A DNA stretch of 64,000 nucleotides from Acidovorax temperans (GCF_006716905.1 NZ_VFPV01000001.1:177501-241500), one strand, 5' to 3'; numbered from the stretch's first letter, positions 28,092 through 38,335 are shown. Notes: generated by a model not told the origin, from the letters alone. Numbers and translations are program-made.

Positions 28092-30236
28092 TTAGAACGA
28101 CTCCCAGTCTCCATCATCGGATGCCACAGGCGCCTTGGACTTGACAGGAGCACTGTAGGCCACTTGCCGCGCAGGCGTAGCTGCTGCCTTCTTGGAAGTG
28201 GCGGCACCTGCCATTTTTACCTTCAGTTCCTTCGCCAGCTGGATCACCGCAGCACCCACTTTTTGCGAGGCATTGGAGAAACCGGTGTTGCTCTCCAACT
28301 GCATCTCGGCTTCCGAATAAGCGCCCTGGTTGATCAGGCGCGCCACCTTGCCAGCCTCCTGGTGGAACTGTCGGTGCGACTCCAGCAACTGCACAAACGA
28401 CGGTTTGCCGCCGTACTGCGAGCTGCCCGCGCCGTGCAGCCACTTGCCCAGCTCGCAGCAATCGTCACGCGACACGGTGTCTGCATCCAGAGTTTCTTTC
28501 TGAGCAACAGCCGTACGCAATTTGGCTCGCCAGTTAGCGTGCGCTTGAATGGCGTTGTCCAGATTAATGCCCAAAGGGGGGCCTTCCGATGCAGCGGAAG
28601 AACGGCCCAGCGCGGCAGCGGGCGCCGCAGCCAATCGGGCCGAGGTGGCTGCAGGCGCAGAGCCCATGCGCGGAGCTTGCGTGCGAGCCACGCGCTCCTC
28701 GCCTGCGGCCAGCTTGAAGAACGCCACGGTGTCGACGAGATCCTGAGCCTGATTGTTCAGGCTGCTGGCCGCCGCGGCCATTTCTTCCACCAGGGCCGCA
28801 TTTTGTTGAGTGACCTGGTCCATTTGGGTTACCGCTTCACCCACCTGGCTGACGCCCTGGCTTTGCTCATTGCTGGCAGCGCTGATCTCACCCATGAGGT
28901 CCGTCACGCGCTTGATCGCACCCACCACTTCCGTCATGGTGGTGCCGGCTTGGTCTACCAGCGACGTACCGTGCTCTACGCGCTCCACGCTGTCGTTGAT
29001 CAAGGTCTTGATCTGCTTGGCGGCCTCGGCCGAGCGGCCAGCCAGGCTGCGCACTTCGCTGGCCACCACGGCAAAACCACGGCCTTGCTCGCCCGCGCGG
29101 GCGGCTTCCACGGCAGCGTTCAGTGCCAGGATGTTCGTCTGGAAGGCAATGCCGTCGATCACGCCAATGATGTCGGAGATCTTGCGCGAGCTGTCGTTGA
29201 TGCCCTTCATGGTTTCCACCACCTGGCTCACTACCTCACCGCCCTGCACCGCCACAGTAGAGGCGCTCATCGCCAACTGGTTGGCCTGGCGGGCGTTGTC
29301 GGCGTTCTGGCGCACGGTCGAATTGAGCTGCTCCATGGACGCAGCCGTTTGCTGCAGGGCGCTGGCTTGTTGCTCCGTCCGGGCGCTCAGGTCGTTGTTG
29401 CCCGAAGCGATTTCAGACGAAGCCACCGCTACGCTTTGTGAGCCTTCACGCACATGGCCCACGATGCGCGACAGGCTTTCCTGCATCTCCGACAGTGCGC
29501 GCAACAGGCGGGCTGCCTCGTCCTTGCCCTGAGCATCAATGCGAAGAGACAGGTTGCCCTTGCTGATTTCTTCAGCAGCCTCCACCGCACGCTGCACGGG
29601 GGTGGTGATGGAACGCGTGGCCCACACCGCAAACAGCAAACCCAATACCAACGAGGCACCAGCCCCGATCGCCAGCACCCACTGGCTGGTCTCCGCAGCG
29701 CTCAATACCGATTTTTCAAAAGTGTCCAGCTCGTCGTAGGTGTACTTGGTGACGTTTTCAAGCGACTGGATGTAGTTCTGGGCCATGGGGCGGAGATCGC
29801 TGTCTACCAGGGCGAACACATCTTCACCGGCCTTTTTGCGCTCGAGCAACTTGGCGCGGGCATCCACATAGGTTTTGCGGGCGGTGGCTACGTTGGCCAG
29901 CAGTTCTTTACCCTTGTCGCTGTCAATCAAGGTTTCGAGTTTTTTCTGCTTCTCGCTCACCTCTTTGGTGGTGGCCGACATGTCGGCCCCCAGCGCAGAG
30001 ATGTAGCTCGCATCAGTAGCCTTGAGCGCTGCGGAGGCGCGGGCCCAGTTCAAATCAATCCCGGCTTTCCACTCCATGGCCAGCTGGTTGCGCTCAATCT
30101 CCACAGTCGAGATGCGAGTGATGGCTTCCTTGAGCATGGACAGACGCCAAAAGCCTACTGCGGCAATCACGGCGGTGATCAAAAGAACAAGCCCAAAGGC
30201 CATGCCTAAGCGGGTACCGATCTTGAATTGGTTCAT
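28092..30236 (-). CDS. Methyl-accepting chemotaxis protein with CZB domain and C-terminal pentapeptide
   Basis: 714-residue chemoreceptor. Start at 30236 (MNQFKIGTRLGMAFGLVLLITAVIAAVGFW), giving the first membrane helix at once. A periplasmic four-helix-type sensor (about 30-185) leads to a second helix (WVLAIGAGASLVLGLLFAVWA) and a HAMP domain. The signalling domain has the hairpin tip [48 protein letters not shown] zinc-binding domain follows (HANWRAKLRTAV, CCELGKWLHG, HRQFHQEAG). The protein ends GDWESF, which resembles the NWETF pentapeptide that tethers CheR/CheB. No che genes are adjacent. The ligand is unknown. Confidence 0.93.
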   Translation of the reverse strand: MNQFKIGTRLGMAFGLVLLITAVIAAVGFWRLSMLKEAITRISTVEIERNQLAMEWKAGIDLNWARASAALKATDASYISALGADMSATTKEVSEKQKKLETLIDSDKGKELLANVATARKTYVDARAKLLERKKAGEDVFALVDSDLRPMAQNYIQSLENVTKYTYDELDTFEKSVLSAAETSQWVLAIGAGASLVLGLLFAVWATRSITTPVQRAVEAAEEISKGNLSLRIDAQGKDEAARLLRALSEMQESLSRIVGHVREGSQSVAVASSEIASGNNDLSARTEQQASALQQTAASMEQLNSTVRQNADNARQANQLAMSASTVAVQGGEVVSQVVETMKGINDSSRKISDIIGVIDGIAFQTNILALNAAVEAARAGEQGRGFAVVASEVRSLAGRSAEAAKQIKTLINDSVERVEHGTSLVDQAGTTMTEVVGAIKRVTDLMGEISAASNEQSQGVSQVGEAVTQMDQVTQQNAALVEEMAAAASSLNNQAQDLVDTVAFFKLAAGEERVARTQAPRMGSAPAATSARLAAAPAAALGRSSAASEGPPLGINLDNAIQAHANWRAKLRTAVAQKETLDADTVSRDDCCELGKWLHGAGSSQYGGKPSFVQLLESHRQFHQEAGKVARLINQGAYSEAEMQLESNTGFSNASQKVGAAVIQLAKELKVKMAGAATSKKAAATPARQVAYSAPVKSKAPVASDDGDWESF

Positions 30237-30740
30237 CGTATTTCTCTTAAAAAGCGCCTGCGCATCAAAGAGGCACAGGCGTACTGCCAACCTCGTCGAA
30301 CTCCCACTACAGCCCATCACCCACCTCGGGATTGCCAAGGCGATGGACGTGAGGCCTGCGCCACAACACTGCTGGGCGGTCGGGCCTCACTTGCATTTGA
30401 AGCAGCGCTTCGACACCAGTCAACACACATCGTCCAGCGCAATTATATCATAAATATTAAATTAAAACTTGTTCACATTGAATTCGTCCATCAAACAAGA
30501 GGATGTGGCGGGCGAGTAACGTATCAGTTCGGTAATAAATAGCGATTCGCATTTCACTGTGGTGACAGGCGCAGCCATGCGCCTGTGTAAGCCTCGCAAA
30601 CCAAGGCTTACCAATGCGTGACATGAGTGGATGCAAAGGCAGTCGCTGGCCGTTGGGGTGCGCTGAATAAAAAAGCACGCTGGCTTACAGCGTGCTTTGG
30701 TTTGGCAGCAGCCTTCGTTGGAAGGCCATCGGGGCGATGC
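30237..30740. other. Intergenic region between two chemoreceptor genes
   Basis: 504 bases without a convincing gene. It holds the terminator of the downstream-numbered receptor (30667-30699) and a very AT-rich stretch (about 30440-30480) that could contain the promoter of the 28092-30236 receptor. No clear sigma-28 flagellar promoter (TAAAG...GCCGATAA) was found. Confidence 0.6.
30667..30699 (-). terminator. Rho-independent terminator of the second chemoreceptor
   Basis: AAAGCACGCTG and CAGCGTGCTTT form a stem, followed on the minus strand by TTTTTTATT. It lies 42 bases after the stop at 30741. Confidence 0.9.
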
Positions 30741-32426
30741 TTAGAAGCTCTCCCAATCGTCGTCATTGGCCTTGGGCGTGGCTGGCGCTGTGGGCGCTGT
30801 GGGTGCTGTGGGTGCTGTGGGTGCTGTGGGTGCTGTGGGTGCTGTGGGTGCTTTGGCTGCAGGCAGTGCTCGGGGCGCCGCTGCCCGAGGCGCAGAAGCA
30901 GGCTTTGCAACTGCGCGCGCCCGGTTCGGTGCACCCTGGGGGGCGGCTGTGGCTACCTTCGCAGCGGGCACTGAAGCCCGGGCAGCTGGGGCGTTTGCAT
31001 TGAGCTGGAAAACCGCCACAGCGTTGACCAACTCCCCCGCCTGGGTGTTCAGGCTGGCCGCTGCCGCCGCCATCTCTTCCACCAAAGCCGCATTCTGCTG
31101 TGTGGCCTGGTCCATCTGCGCGACAGCCTCTCCCACCTGGCCTACGCCTGCGCTTTGTTCGCTGCTGGCCGCGCTGATCTCTCCCATGATGTCGGTCACG
31201 CACCGGATGGCAGTGACGACTTCGGTCATGGTGGCCCCAGCCTTGTCTACCAGCGCGCTGCCTTGTTCCACCCGCTCTACGCTGGCGGTGATGAGGCTCT
31301 TGATTTCCTTGGCGGCTTCTGCGCTGCGCTGGGCCAGGCTGCGCACTTCACCGGCGACCACGGCAAAGCCTCGGCCTTGTTCGCCCGCTCTGGCGGCTTC
31401 CACGGCGGCGTTGAGCGCCAGGATGTTGGTCTGGAAGGCTATGCCGTCGATGACGCTGATGATGTCTGCAATCTTGGCGCTGCTGGCGTTGATGCCTTTC
31501 ATGGTCTCCACCACTTCGGCCACAACTTCACCTCCCTGGGCGGCGACGGTAGATGCGTTCATGGCCAGCTGGTTGGCCGTGCGGGCGTTGTCTGCGTTCT
31601 GGCGCACGGTGGAGCCAAGCTCTTCCATCGACGCGGCGGTTTCTTCCAGGGCGCTGGCTTGTTGTTCTGTGCGTGCGCTCAGGTCGTTGTTGCCTGAGGC
31701 AATCTGCGCCGAGGCCGAGGCCACGCTTTCCGAGTTTTGGCGCACAGCCACCACAGCGGCTTCCATGCGCAGCAGGGTGCTTTGCAAGGCCTGGCTTGCC
31801 GGCGTGCTGACATGGACGGCTCGGGCTCCATGCAAGGTGATGCTGTCTCCGCTATCGACCGCTGCCACAAGGTTGCGCAACTCCTGCCCCGCGCGGGCAG
31901 TTCGCTCCAGGCTCACGGCCATCAAAACCTCCAGCGAGGTCTGCATCACCACATACACCGCATGGCTGAGCGTGCGCACGAAGCTGGCCTCGGTCAGGCA
32001 GTACACGCCGAAACCTGCGGCCTGCAAACGGTCGAACAGCACATGGTGCACCGCGAAGACCAGGGCTGACAACACGATGGGACGCCAGTCCAGGTACACC
32101 AGCAGCAATGCCAGCGTGACGAACACACCGAAGTGCAGCTCGGTCTGCCCCTGCGCGAGCTGAATGTGCAGCGCCACGAAGGCCGACTGCACAAAGGCCA
32201 ACACCAGCCGGGAAGCCAATGCGCCTGCCGCACTGGCATACGCAATGACCGCCACCACCATCAAGACGGCCGACACACCCCAGGCCAGGCCTGATTCCAC
32301 GAAATTGAAGCCCAACGCCACTGCCGTGATCGCACTGATCACGATGGCAGCCAACATCACACGGTCTCCCATGATGTGCATGGAACCCTGGGCGTGCCGA
32401 GGCAGTTGCCGGGAAGAATCGCTCAT
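30741..32426 (-). CDS. Multi-pass membrane methyl-accepting chemotaxis protein with repeat linker and C-terminal pentapeptide
   Basis: 561 residues, start at 32426 ([19 protein letters not shown]). Instead of a periplasmic domain it has about six N-terminal hydrophobic segments (residues 25-160) with conserved-looking polar spots [24 protein letters not shown] and [11 protein letters not shown], suggesting a membrane-embedded sensor. No HAMP is obvious. The signalling domain tip reads [45 protein letters not shown]. The tail is Ala/Pro-rich, includes a perfect (APT)n run coded by a 9-bp tandem repeat, and ends DDDWESF, a likely CheR/CheB tether. Ligand unknown. Confidence 0.92.
   Translation of the reverse strand: MSDSSRQLPRHAQGSMHIMGDRVMLAAIVISAITAVALGFNFVESGLAWGVSAVLMVVAVIAYASAAGALASRLVLAFVQSAFVALHIQLAQGQTELHFGVFVTLALLLVYLDWRPIVLSALVFAVHHVLFDRLQAAGFGVYCLTEASFVRTLSHAVYVVMQTSLEVLMAVSLERTARAGQELRNLVAAVDSGDSITLHGARAVHVSTPASQALQSTLLRMEAAVVAVRQNSESVASASAQIASGNNDLSARTEQQASALEETAASMEELGSTVRQNADNARTANQLAMNASTVAAQGGEVVAEVVETMKGINASSAKIADIISVIDGIAFQTNILALNAAVEAARAGEQGRGFAVVAGEVRSLAQRSAEAAKEIKSLITASVERVEQGSALVDKAGATMTEVVTAIRCVTDIMGEISAASSEQSAGVGQVGEAVAQMDQATQQNAALVEEMAAAAASLNTQAGELVNAVAVFQLNANAPAARASVPAAKVATAAPQGAPNRARAVAKPASAPRAAAPRALPAAKAPTAPTAPTAPTAPTAPTAPTAPATPKANDDDWESF
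30787..30849. repeat. 9-bp tandem repeat, 7 units, in chemoreceptor tail
   Basis: Seven head-to-tail units of GCTGTGGGT (first unit ends in C) read on the minus strand as repeated Thr-Ala-Pro. Unit length is a multiple of three, so copy-number change would alter linker length without breaking the frame. Confidence 0.95.
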
Positions 32427-32782
32427 TGATAACTCCGAAAATTGAGGGAGCGCGCAAACATCCACCATGACAGATGCCCTGTTCTGTGATCAAAACCGTT
32501 GCCGGCGCGCCGCCAAGCCAAAACAGGTACTTCACCACCCAGAACCAGGTTCAACATCACCATGCTGCAATGCACAATGAAATATATCCATTAAATTTGA
32601 TAAATATAACTTAATTGATAATTTTACTTGTGTATTCCGTGCCACTCGTCCGGCCTGCAGCCCGACAGAACCTCTTGCGAATGGCATCCCGACACAGCGC
32701 CGGGCAACAAAAAAGCACCTGGGCAAATACCCAGGTGCTTTTGCAGTGTGAGCGCAGCGGCGGTTACCGCAATGGACCCAAA
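32427..32782. other. Intergenic region upstream of the second chemoreceptor
   Basis: 356 bases. It contains the ppa terminator (32708-32743) and an AT-rich island around 32575-32635 that probably holds the receptor promoter. I see no gene. Confidence 0.6.
32708..32743 (-). terminator. Rho-independent terminator of ppa
   Basis: AAAAGCACCTGGG and CCAGGTGCTTTT form a stem, with TTTTTTG following on the minus strand. It starts 40 bases after the ppa stop. Confidence 0.9.
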
Positions 32783-33319
32783 TCAGGCCAGGCTCTTTTG
32801 GTAGTTGGCCGCGCCGTCCATGACTTCCTTCTTGGCGGAATCAATGCCTTCCCAGCCAATCACCTTGACCCACTTGCCCTTTTCCAGGTCCTTGTAGTGC
32901 TCGAAGAAGTGGGCAATGGCGTTGCGGCGCATGGCGTTCACATCGTCAATGCTCTTCCAGTGGTCGTACATAGGCAAGATCTTGGAAGTGGGCACGGCAA
33001 TGACCTTGCCATCCACGCCAGCTTCGTCTTCCATCATCAAAATGCCCAAGGGGCGGCAAGGCACCACCACGCCGGGGTGCAGGGGGTAAGGGGTGATGAC
33101 CAGCACATCCACAGGGTCGCCGTCGCCCGACAGGGTCTGGGGCACATAACCGTAGTTGGTGGGGTAGTGCATGGCAGTGGTCATGAAACGATCCACAAAA
33201 ATCGCGCCCGACTCCTTGTCCACTTCGTACTTGATGGGGTCAGAGTTCATCGGGATTTCGATGACCACGTTGAATGTCTCGGGGATGTTCTTGCCAGGGG
33301 TGACGTTGTTGAGGGACAT
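32783..33319 (-). CDS. ppa: Inorganic pyrophosphatase (soluble, family I)
   Basis: 178 residues; hydrolyses cytoplasmic PPi. Start at 33319 ([23 protein letters not shown]). Family I landmarks: [43 protein letters not shown] with the metal-binding D-x-D-P-x-D, and [13 protein letters not shown]. Divergent from the membrane pyrophosphatase hppA, 239 bases away. Confidence 0.97.
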   Translation of the reverse strand: MSLNNVTPGKNIPETFNVVIEIPMNSDPIKYEVDKESGAIFVDRFMTTAMHYPTNYGYVPQTLSGDGDPVDVLVITPYPLHPGVVVPCRPLGILMMEDEAGVDGKVIAVPTSKILPMYDHWKSIDDVNAMRRNAIAHFFEHYKDLEKGKWVKVIGWEGIDSAKKEVMDGAANYQKSLA

Positions 33320-33558
33320 GTTTTTGAAAATAGTGGTTTGCAACAGTAACCCGCGAAGCATGGCGTTCCATTGAGCGTCGGGATTAACCCTGATTTTAGA
33401 GGCATGCCCCTTTCTGCCCGCTTGCAACAGGGGGTTTGGTTGTAAATTGAGACCGTTGGCCAATCGGCCCCGCCCTGGGGCCCGAGGAAGCAACGCAGCG
33501 GAAGCACCACCGATGCGTCGTGTTTCCAACCGTGCAACCGCATTTGAAGGAGCACTGT

Positions 33559-35640
33559 ATGGCTGACAGCACAGCAATGACCCCTCCCCTTTTATTGGCC
33601 CTGGTCTGCGGGCTGGTCGCCGTGGCCTACGGCATCTGGGCGCGGGGCTGGATTCTTGGCAAAGACCCCGGCAATGCGCGCATGCAAGAAATTGCGGCAG
33701 CCATCCAGGCGGGCGCGGCGGCCTACCTGGCGCGCCAGTACAAGACCATTGCCCTCGTGGGGGTGGTGCTGGCGGTGCTGATTGGCGCTTTCCTTGACAG
33801 AACGACGGCCGTTGGTTTTGTGGTGGGGGCCGTGCTCTCGGGTGCCTGCGGCTTCATCGGCATGAATGTCTCGGTGCGCGCCAACGTGCGCACAGCGCAG
33901 GCCGCCACGCAGGGCATTGGCCCGGCGCTGGATGTGGCGTTTCGCGGCGGCGCCATCACCGGCATGCTGGTGGTGGGGCTGGGGCTGCTGGGCGTGACTG
34001 GTTTCTTCTGGTTCCTCGCAGGCAATGGCAACCTCAAGCCCACGGCACAACTGGCCACGCTGCTTAACCCGTTGATTGGCTTTGCGTTCGGCTCGTCGCT
34101 GATCTCCATCTTCGCGCGCCTGGGCGGCGGCATCTTCACCAAGGGTGCCGACGTGGGCGCCGATCTGGTGGGCAAGGTCGAGGCGGGCATTCCTGAAGAC
34201 GACCCGCGCAACCCTGCGGTGATCGCCGACAACGTGGGCGACAACGTGGGTGACTGCGCCGGCATGGCGGCCGACCTGTTCGAGACCTATGCGGTGACGC
34301 TGATTGCCACCATGGTGCTGGGCGCACTGATGGTGGGCGCCGCCCCGGTCAACGCCGTGGTGTACCCCTTAGCCCTGGGGGCGGTGTCCATCATCGCGTC
34401 CATCATTGGCTGCTTCTTTGTGAAGGCGTCCCCCGGCATGAAGAACGTGATGCCCGCGCTGTACAAGGGCCTGGCCATCGCCGGCGTGTTGTCGCTCATC
34501 GCGTTCTACTTCGTCACGCTGTGGATCATTCCGGACAACGCCATCACCGCCAGCGGCAGCCAGATGAAGCTGTTTGGCGCCTGCGCCACCGGGCTGGTGC
34601 TGACGGCCGCGCTGGTGTGGATCACCGAGTTCTATACGGGCACGCAATATTCCCCCGTGCGCCACATCGCACAGGCCTCCACCACGGGCCATGGCACCAA
34701 CATCATTGCGGGCCTGGGCGTTTCCATGCGCTCCACCGCCTGGCCGGTGTTTTTTGTGTGCCTGGCCATCCTGGTGGCCTACCAGCTGGCGGGCCTGTAT
34801 GGCATTGCCGTGGCGGCCATGTCGATGCTGTCCATGGCCGGTATCGTGGTGGCGCTCGATGCTTACGGCCCCATCACCGACAACGCCGGCGGCATTGCCG
34901 AGATGGCCGAGCTGCCCAGCAGCGTGCGTGACATCACCGACCCGCTGGACGCCGTGGGCAACACCACCAAGGCCGTGACCAAGGGCTACGCCATTGGCTC
35001 GGCAGGACTGGCTGCGCTGGTGCTGTTTGCGGACTACACCCACAAGCTCGAAAGCTACGGCCGGGCCATCACCTTCGACCTGTCGGACCCGCTGGTCATC
35101 ATTGGCCTGTTCATCGGCGGGCTGATTCCTTACCTGTTTGGTGCCATGGCGATGGAGGCCGTGGGCCGCGCAGCGGGCGCCGTGGTGGTGGAGGTGCGCC
35201 GCCAGTTCAACACCATTCCCGGCATCATGGACGGCAGCGGCAAGCCCGAGTACGGCAAGGCCGTGGACATGCTGACCACTGCCGCCATCAAAGAGATGGT
35301 GATCCCCAGCCTGCTGCCCGTGGTGGTGCCCATTGTGGTGGGCCTGCTGCTGGGCCCCAAGGCGCTGGGCGGCTTGCTGATGGGCACCATCGTCACCGGC
35401 TTGTTTGTGGCGATTTCGATGTGCACGGGCGGCGGCGCTTGGGACAACGCCAAGAAGTACATCGAAGACGGGCATCACGGCGGCAAGGGGTCTGAGGCGC
35501 ACAAGGCCGCCGTGACGGGTGACACCGTGGGTGACCCCTACAAAGACACCGCTGGCCCCGCCATCAACCCGCTGATCAAGATCATCAACATCGTGGCGCT
35601 GCTCATCGTGCCGCTGGTGGTCAAGTTCCACGCAGGTTGA
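33559..35640 (+). CDS. hppA: Membrane-bound proton-translocating pyrophosphatase
   Basis: 693 residues, about 16 membrane segments. It couples PPi hydrolysis to ion pumping. Start at 33559 ([16 protein letters not shown]) with GAAGGAG upstream. Active-site loop [45 protein letters not shown] is intact, as is the second acidic loop ([36 protein letters not shown]). The residue after GNTT is Lys (about residue 471), the mark of K+-independent enzymes; these pump H+. A GC-rich hairpin follows the stop. Confidence 0.96.
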   Translation: MADSTAMTPPLLLALVCGLVAVAYGIWARGWILGKDPGNARMQEIAAAIQAGAAAYLARQYKTIALVGVVLAVLIGAFLDRTTAVGFVVGAVLSGACGFIGMNVSVRANVRTAQAATQGIGPALDVAFRGGAITGMLVVGLGLLGVTGFFWFLAGNGNLKPTAQLATLLNPLIGFAFGSSLISIFARLGGGIFTKGADVGADLVGKVEAGIPEDDPRNPAVIADNVGDNVGDCAGMAADLFETYAVTLIATMVLGALMVGAAPVNAVVYPLALGAVSIIASIIGCFFVKASPGMKNVMPALYKGLAIAGVLSLIAFYFVTLWIIPDNAITASGSQMKLFGACATGLVLTAALVWITEFYTGTQYSPVRHIAQASTTGHGTNIIAGLGVSMRSTAWPVFFVCLAILVAYQLAGLYGIAVAAMSMLSMAGIVVALDAYGPITDNAGGIAEMAELPSSVRDITDPLDAVGNTTKAVTKGYAIGSAGLAALVLFADYTHKLESYGRAITFDLSDPLVIIGLFIGGLIPYLFGAMAMEAVGRAAGAVVVEVRRQFNTIPGIMDGSGKPEYGKAVDMLTTAAIKEMVIPSLLPVVVPIVVGLLLGPKALGGLLMGTIVTGLFVAISMCTGGGAWDNAKKYIEDGHHGGKGSEAHKAAVTGDTVGDPYKDTAGPAINPLIKIINIVALLIVPLVVKFHAG

Positions 35641-35649
35641 ACCACCGCA

Positions 35650-35680
35650 CCCCGCCCTGCCAACCCCGGCAGGGGCGGGG
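35650..35680 (+). terminator. Hairpin after hppA
   Basis: CCCGCCCTGCC and GGCAGGGGCGGG form a very stable stem 10 bases after the stop. It lacks a clear T-run, so the terminator function is probable rather than certain. Confidence 0.6.
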
Positions 35681-35763
35681 CCTTGCGCAAACATGGATTG
35701 ACGCCCTTCCCCCTCGCCGCCACCATGCACGGCAAACGCATGAAGGATTGAAGGAGACACGCC

Positions 35764-36588
35764 ATGACCGAGCTGGTCGTACGCCGCCTGTTGATAGACC
35801 TGGCACAGTCCATGGCGCGGCACTGGTGCGCAGGCGATGCCTTTCGCACCGCGCTGTTCAACGCCCTGTCCATGAGTTTTCCGCTGGGCGAGCAATTCTT
35901 CATCGACGCGGTGCGCGATGCCCACAAGGCCCTGCCCCCGGATCTGCAAGCCCAATACGCCGCCGAAGTGCGCGGCTTTGTGGGGCAAGAGGCCACGCAC
36001 CGGCGCATTCACACCCTGTTCAACAACCACCTGGAGCAGCAGGGGCTGCGCAACCTGTGGGCGTTGTCCATCGAAAAGCAGCGCAAGCTCTTCACAGGGC
36101 AAGACCCCCGCCACGCCCTGGCCGTGACCGCTGCCAACGAGCACTTCACCGCCATGCTGGCTGAATGGCTGCTGAGCCACCCGGAGGTGCTGCAGGGCAG
36201 TGAAGAGCGCTTGCAAACCCTGTGGCTGTGGCACAGCGCGGAAGAGGGCGAGCACAAAAACACCGCGTTTGACCTGTACGCCGCACTGGGGGGCAACCAC
36301 CATTGGCGCCTGGTCTGGTTTCGGCGCACGACGCTGGCTTTTCTGGTGGATGTGACGCGCCAGGCGCTGAGCAACCTGTACCGCGACGGCAGCCTGTACC
36401 GCCCCAGCACCTGGGCCAGTGCCTGGCACACCCTGTTCGGCCCCACCGGGCTGGTGCGCCACATCTGGCGGCCATGGTGGGACTACCGGCGCCGCGACTT
36501 TCACCCCAACCAACAGGCCAGCAACCTGTCGGCCCAGTGGCTGGAGCACAACCGCCACCGCTTCACACCAGTGGGTGAAACCGGCTGA
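35764..36588 (+). CDS. Metal-dependent hydrolase family protein (PF10118-like)
   Basis: 274 residues, with a ferritin-like arrangement of acidic and His residues: FPLGEQFFIDAVRDAHKAL, EVRGFVGQEATHRRIHTLFN, AVTAANEHFTAMLAEWLL and LWLWHSAEEGEHKNTAFDLYAAL. These spaced E...E-x-x-H pairs suggest a di-metal centre. Start at 35764, preceded by GAAGGAGA. Members are annotated as metal-dependent hydrolases without established substrates. It follows hppA by 123 bases. Confidence 0.85.
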   Translation: MTELVVRRLLIDLAQSMARHWCAGDAFRTALFNALSMSFPLGEQFFIDAVRDAHKALPPDLQAQYAAEVRGFVGQEATHRRIHTLFNNHLEQQGLRNLWALSIEKQRKLFTGQDPRHALAVTAANEHFTAMLAEWLLSHPEVLQGSEERLQTLWLWHSAEEGEHKNTAFDLYAALGGNHHWRLVWFRRTTLAFLVDVTRQALSNLYRDGSLYRPSTWASAWHTLFGPTGLVRHIWRPWWDYRRRDFHPNQQASNLSAQWLEHNRHRFTPVGETG

Positions 36589-36636
36589 ACCAGGCGGTGC
36601 ACGCCGCAGCGCAGCCCTCGCGCTTCAGGGCATTTT

Positions 36637-36694
36637 CGCTATTGATTTCATAGCTACCCGCGCTTGACAGGAAAGCGCTGGAGGCCATTTTTAC
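36637..36694. repeat. Dispersed palindromic repeat, copy 4
   Basis: CGCTATTGATTTCATAGCT, then GCGCTTGACAGGAAAGCGC followed by TGGAGGCCATTTTTA. Intergenic between the metal-dependent hydrolase and the DUF962 gene, which converge here. Confidence 0.88.
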
Positions 36695-36712
36695 CAATAG
36701 CCATCTTCACCC

Positions 36713-37237
36713 TCAGGCCGTCTGACGCAGGTCACGCCTGCGCACTGGGCCGCTGCGCTGCTCCACGGCGTGCTGTACTTCTGCGCGCAAACCCAGCGCA
36801 AAGCCCCATTCGGCCACCACAAAAAGGGGCCCAACCAGCAAACCCATCACATCGTCCACAAAGGCGGGCTTGCGGCCCTCGTAATAGTGGCCCACGAACT
36901 GGATCACCCAACCCACGGCAAACAGCCCCAGCCCCCAGGCCAGCCAGGCGGTGGTGCCCAGGGGCGCCATGGCAGCCGCCCCCGCCAGCATGGCGGCGAG
37001 CAGGGCCGACATCACCAGCCCCAGCCGCACATCCAGCCGCAGGTAGAAAATGCCAGCCGCCACGGCGCAGGCCAGCGCCGGGCTCACGGGCACCATGCCC
37101 AGCCACCACACCGGGCGTGAAAGCAGCACCACCACGGCAAACATGATCATGGGCACGCCAACAAAATGGGTGTGGATGTTGCGCGGATCGCGGTGGTAGG
37201 CGGCGTATTGCGCCAAGTGATCGATCAGGGTTTTCAT
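36713..37237 (-). CDS. DUF962 / Mpo1-like membrane protein
   Basis: 174 residues, start at 37237 (MKTLIDHLAQYAAYHRDPRNIHTHFVGVP) with GGAGA upstream. Mpo1 of yeast is an iron-dependent fatty acid alpha-dioxygenase, and the conserved histidines are here: YHRDPRNIHTHFVGVP and FVGHYYEGRKPAFVDD. Four hydrophobic stretches lie between. A role in 2-hydroxy fatty acid oxidation is inferred from the family and not shown in bacteria as far as I know. Confidence 0.88.
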   Translation of the reverse strand: MKTLIDHLAQYAAYHRDPRNIHTHFVGVPMIMFAVVVLLSRPVWWLGMVPVSPALACAVAAGIFYLRLDVRLGLVMSALLAAMLAGAAAMAPLGTTAWLAWGLGLFAVGWVIQFVGHYYEGRKPAFVDDVMGLLVGPLFVVAEWGFALGLRAEVQHAVEQRSGPVRRRDLRQTA

Positions 37238-37614
37238 GGGTGTCTCCAGTCGTTGTTTTGAGCAGGATTCAATATCTCTCGCCAAAGGCGTTAACGTCTG
37301 TCGTGCAGCCGACAAAAACAGAGGCGGCAACAGCGCCCCTGTGACTGTGCGGGACTGGCGCTTTATCGCTGCCCGCAGCCCTTGTAGTCCCTGTTTCTGC
37401 CCCTTTTTTCGCGCCCAAGCCGCCCCTTTTTGTGATTGCCTACCCCGCCCGGTCCCTGCCTTTTTCGACGCGCACCCAAGCGGCCATGCACACAGCACCG
37501 CAAGCCTTGCTGCTTCCTGGCCCACGGCACGTCTGAGCTGCCTGAGCATCCCCTCCTGGCGCAGACTCTTGCCGCGCTTGCCCTTTTGCCCCGCCGACCC
37601 TGATCTCTGACTGC
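37238..37614. other. Intergenic region between the DUF962 gene and the Crp-type regulator
   Basis: 377 bases between divergent genes. Pyrimidine-rich and GC-rich, with frames open on both strands but no family resemblance. It must hold both promoters, but I could not identify them. Confidence 0.5.
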
Positions 37615-38322
37615 ATGACGACCGAAGTCTCCGCCCACCTCATCGCGCTCCAATCGGGGCGCTGGTTCGCCCAGTTGCCCCCTGAATTTGCGGCGGCACT
37701 GCTGCGCATGGGCCGCATCCGGCAACTCACCGTGGGCCAGTCCCTGTTCTTGCGTGGCGACCCGCCCTGCGGGCTGTATGCCGTGCTGCGTGGCGCACTC
37801 ACCGTGTCGGGCACGGGCGGGCGGTCTGACGACGCACGCTCTGCGCTGCTCACCCGCCTGGAACCCCCGCAGTGGTTTGGCGAAATTTCGGTGTTTGATG
37901 GCAATGTGCGCAGCCACGACGCCGTGGCGGCCGAGCCCTGCACCCTGCTGCACGTGCCCAACGAACCCCTGCAGGAATGGCTGCGCGGCCACCCCGAGCA
38001 CTGGCACGCCCTGGCCCTGCTGGTAACCGACAAGCTGCGCACCGCCTTCATCGCCCTGGAAGACGCCGCCCTGCTGCCAGCCCCCCAGCGACTGGCCCGC
38101 CGGCTGGTGATGATGGCCGAGGGCTATGGCCAATGGAACGCCGATGGCCTCACCCGCCGGGTGATTGCACTGTCGCAAGAGCAGCTGTCGCAAATGCTGT
38201 CGATCTCGCGCCAGACCACCAACCAGATCCTCAAAGACCTGGAAGCCCGCCAGCTGGTGCGCGTGCAGCGCGGCGAGGTCGAAATCATGGACCTGGCCGG
38301 GCTGCGCCGCACCTACGCCTGA
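37615..38322 (+). CDS. Crp/Fnr-family transcriptional regulator
   Basis: 235 residues. An N-terminal cyclic-nucleotide-binding-like beta-roll (about 15-130: LTVGQSLFLRGDPPCGLYAVLRGALTVSG, WFGEISVFDG) is followed by the dimer helix and a C-terminal HTH (LSQEQLSQMLSISRQTTNQILKDLEARQLVRVQRGEVEI). No N-terminal cysteine cluster is present, so it is not an oxygen-sensing FNR. The Arg-Ser pocket of cAMP-binding Crp is not evident, and the effector is unknown. Followed by repeat copy 5 and an aldehyde dehydrogenase gene on the same strand. Confidence 0.9.
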   Translation: MTTEVSAHLIALQSGRWFAQLPPEFAAALLRMGRIRQLTVGQSLFLRGDPPCGLYAVLRGALTVSGTGGRSDDARSALLTRLEPPQWFGEISVFDGNVRSHDAVAAEPCTLLHVPNEPLQEWLRGHPEHWHALALLVTDKLRTAFIALEDAALLPAPQRLARRLVMMAEGYGQWNADGLTRRVIALSQEQLSQMLSISRQTTNQILKDLEARQLVRVQRGEVEIMDLAGLRRTYA

Positions 38323-38335
38323 GACGAGCCACCAG

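Noticed and set aside
30787..30849. CRISPR-like array
   Set aside because: Units are 9 bp with no spacers; it is a coding tandem repeat. No CRISPR repeats or cas genes were seen anywhere in the window.
34369..36558. 729-residue open frame on the minus strand opposite hppA and the next gene
   Set aside because: High-GC shadow: His/Gln/Gly-rich, no family resemblance, and it lies antisense to two well-supported genes.
37615..38322. Calling the Crp-type regulator FNR and linking it to the moaA box
   Set aside because: It lacks the N-terminal cysteine cluster, so it is not an oxygen-sensing FNR; the true regulator is probably elsewhere.
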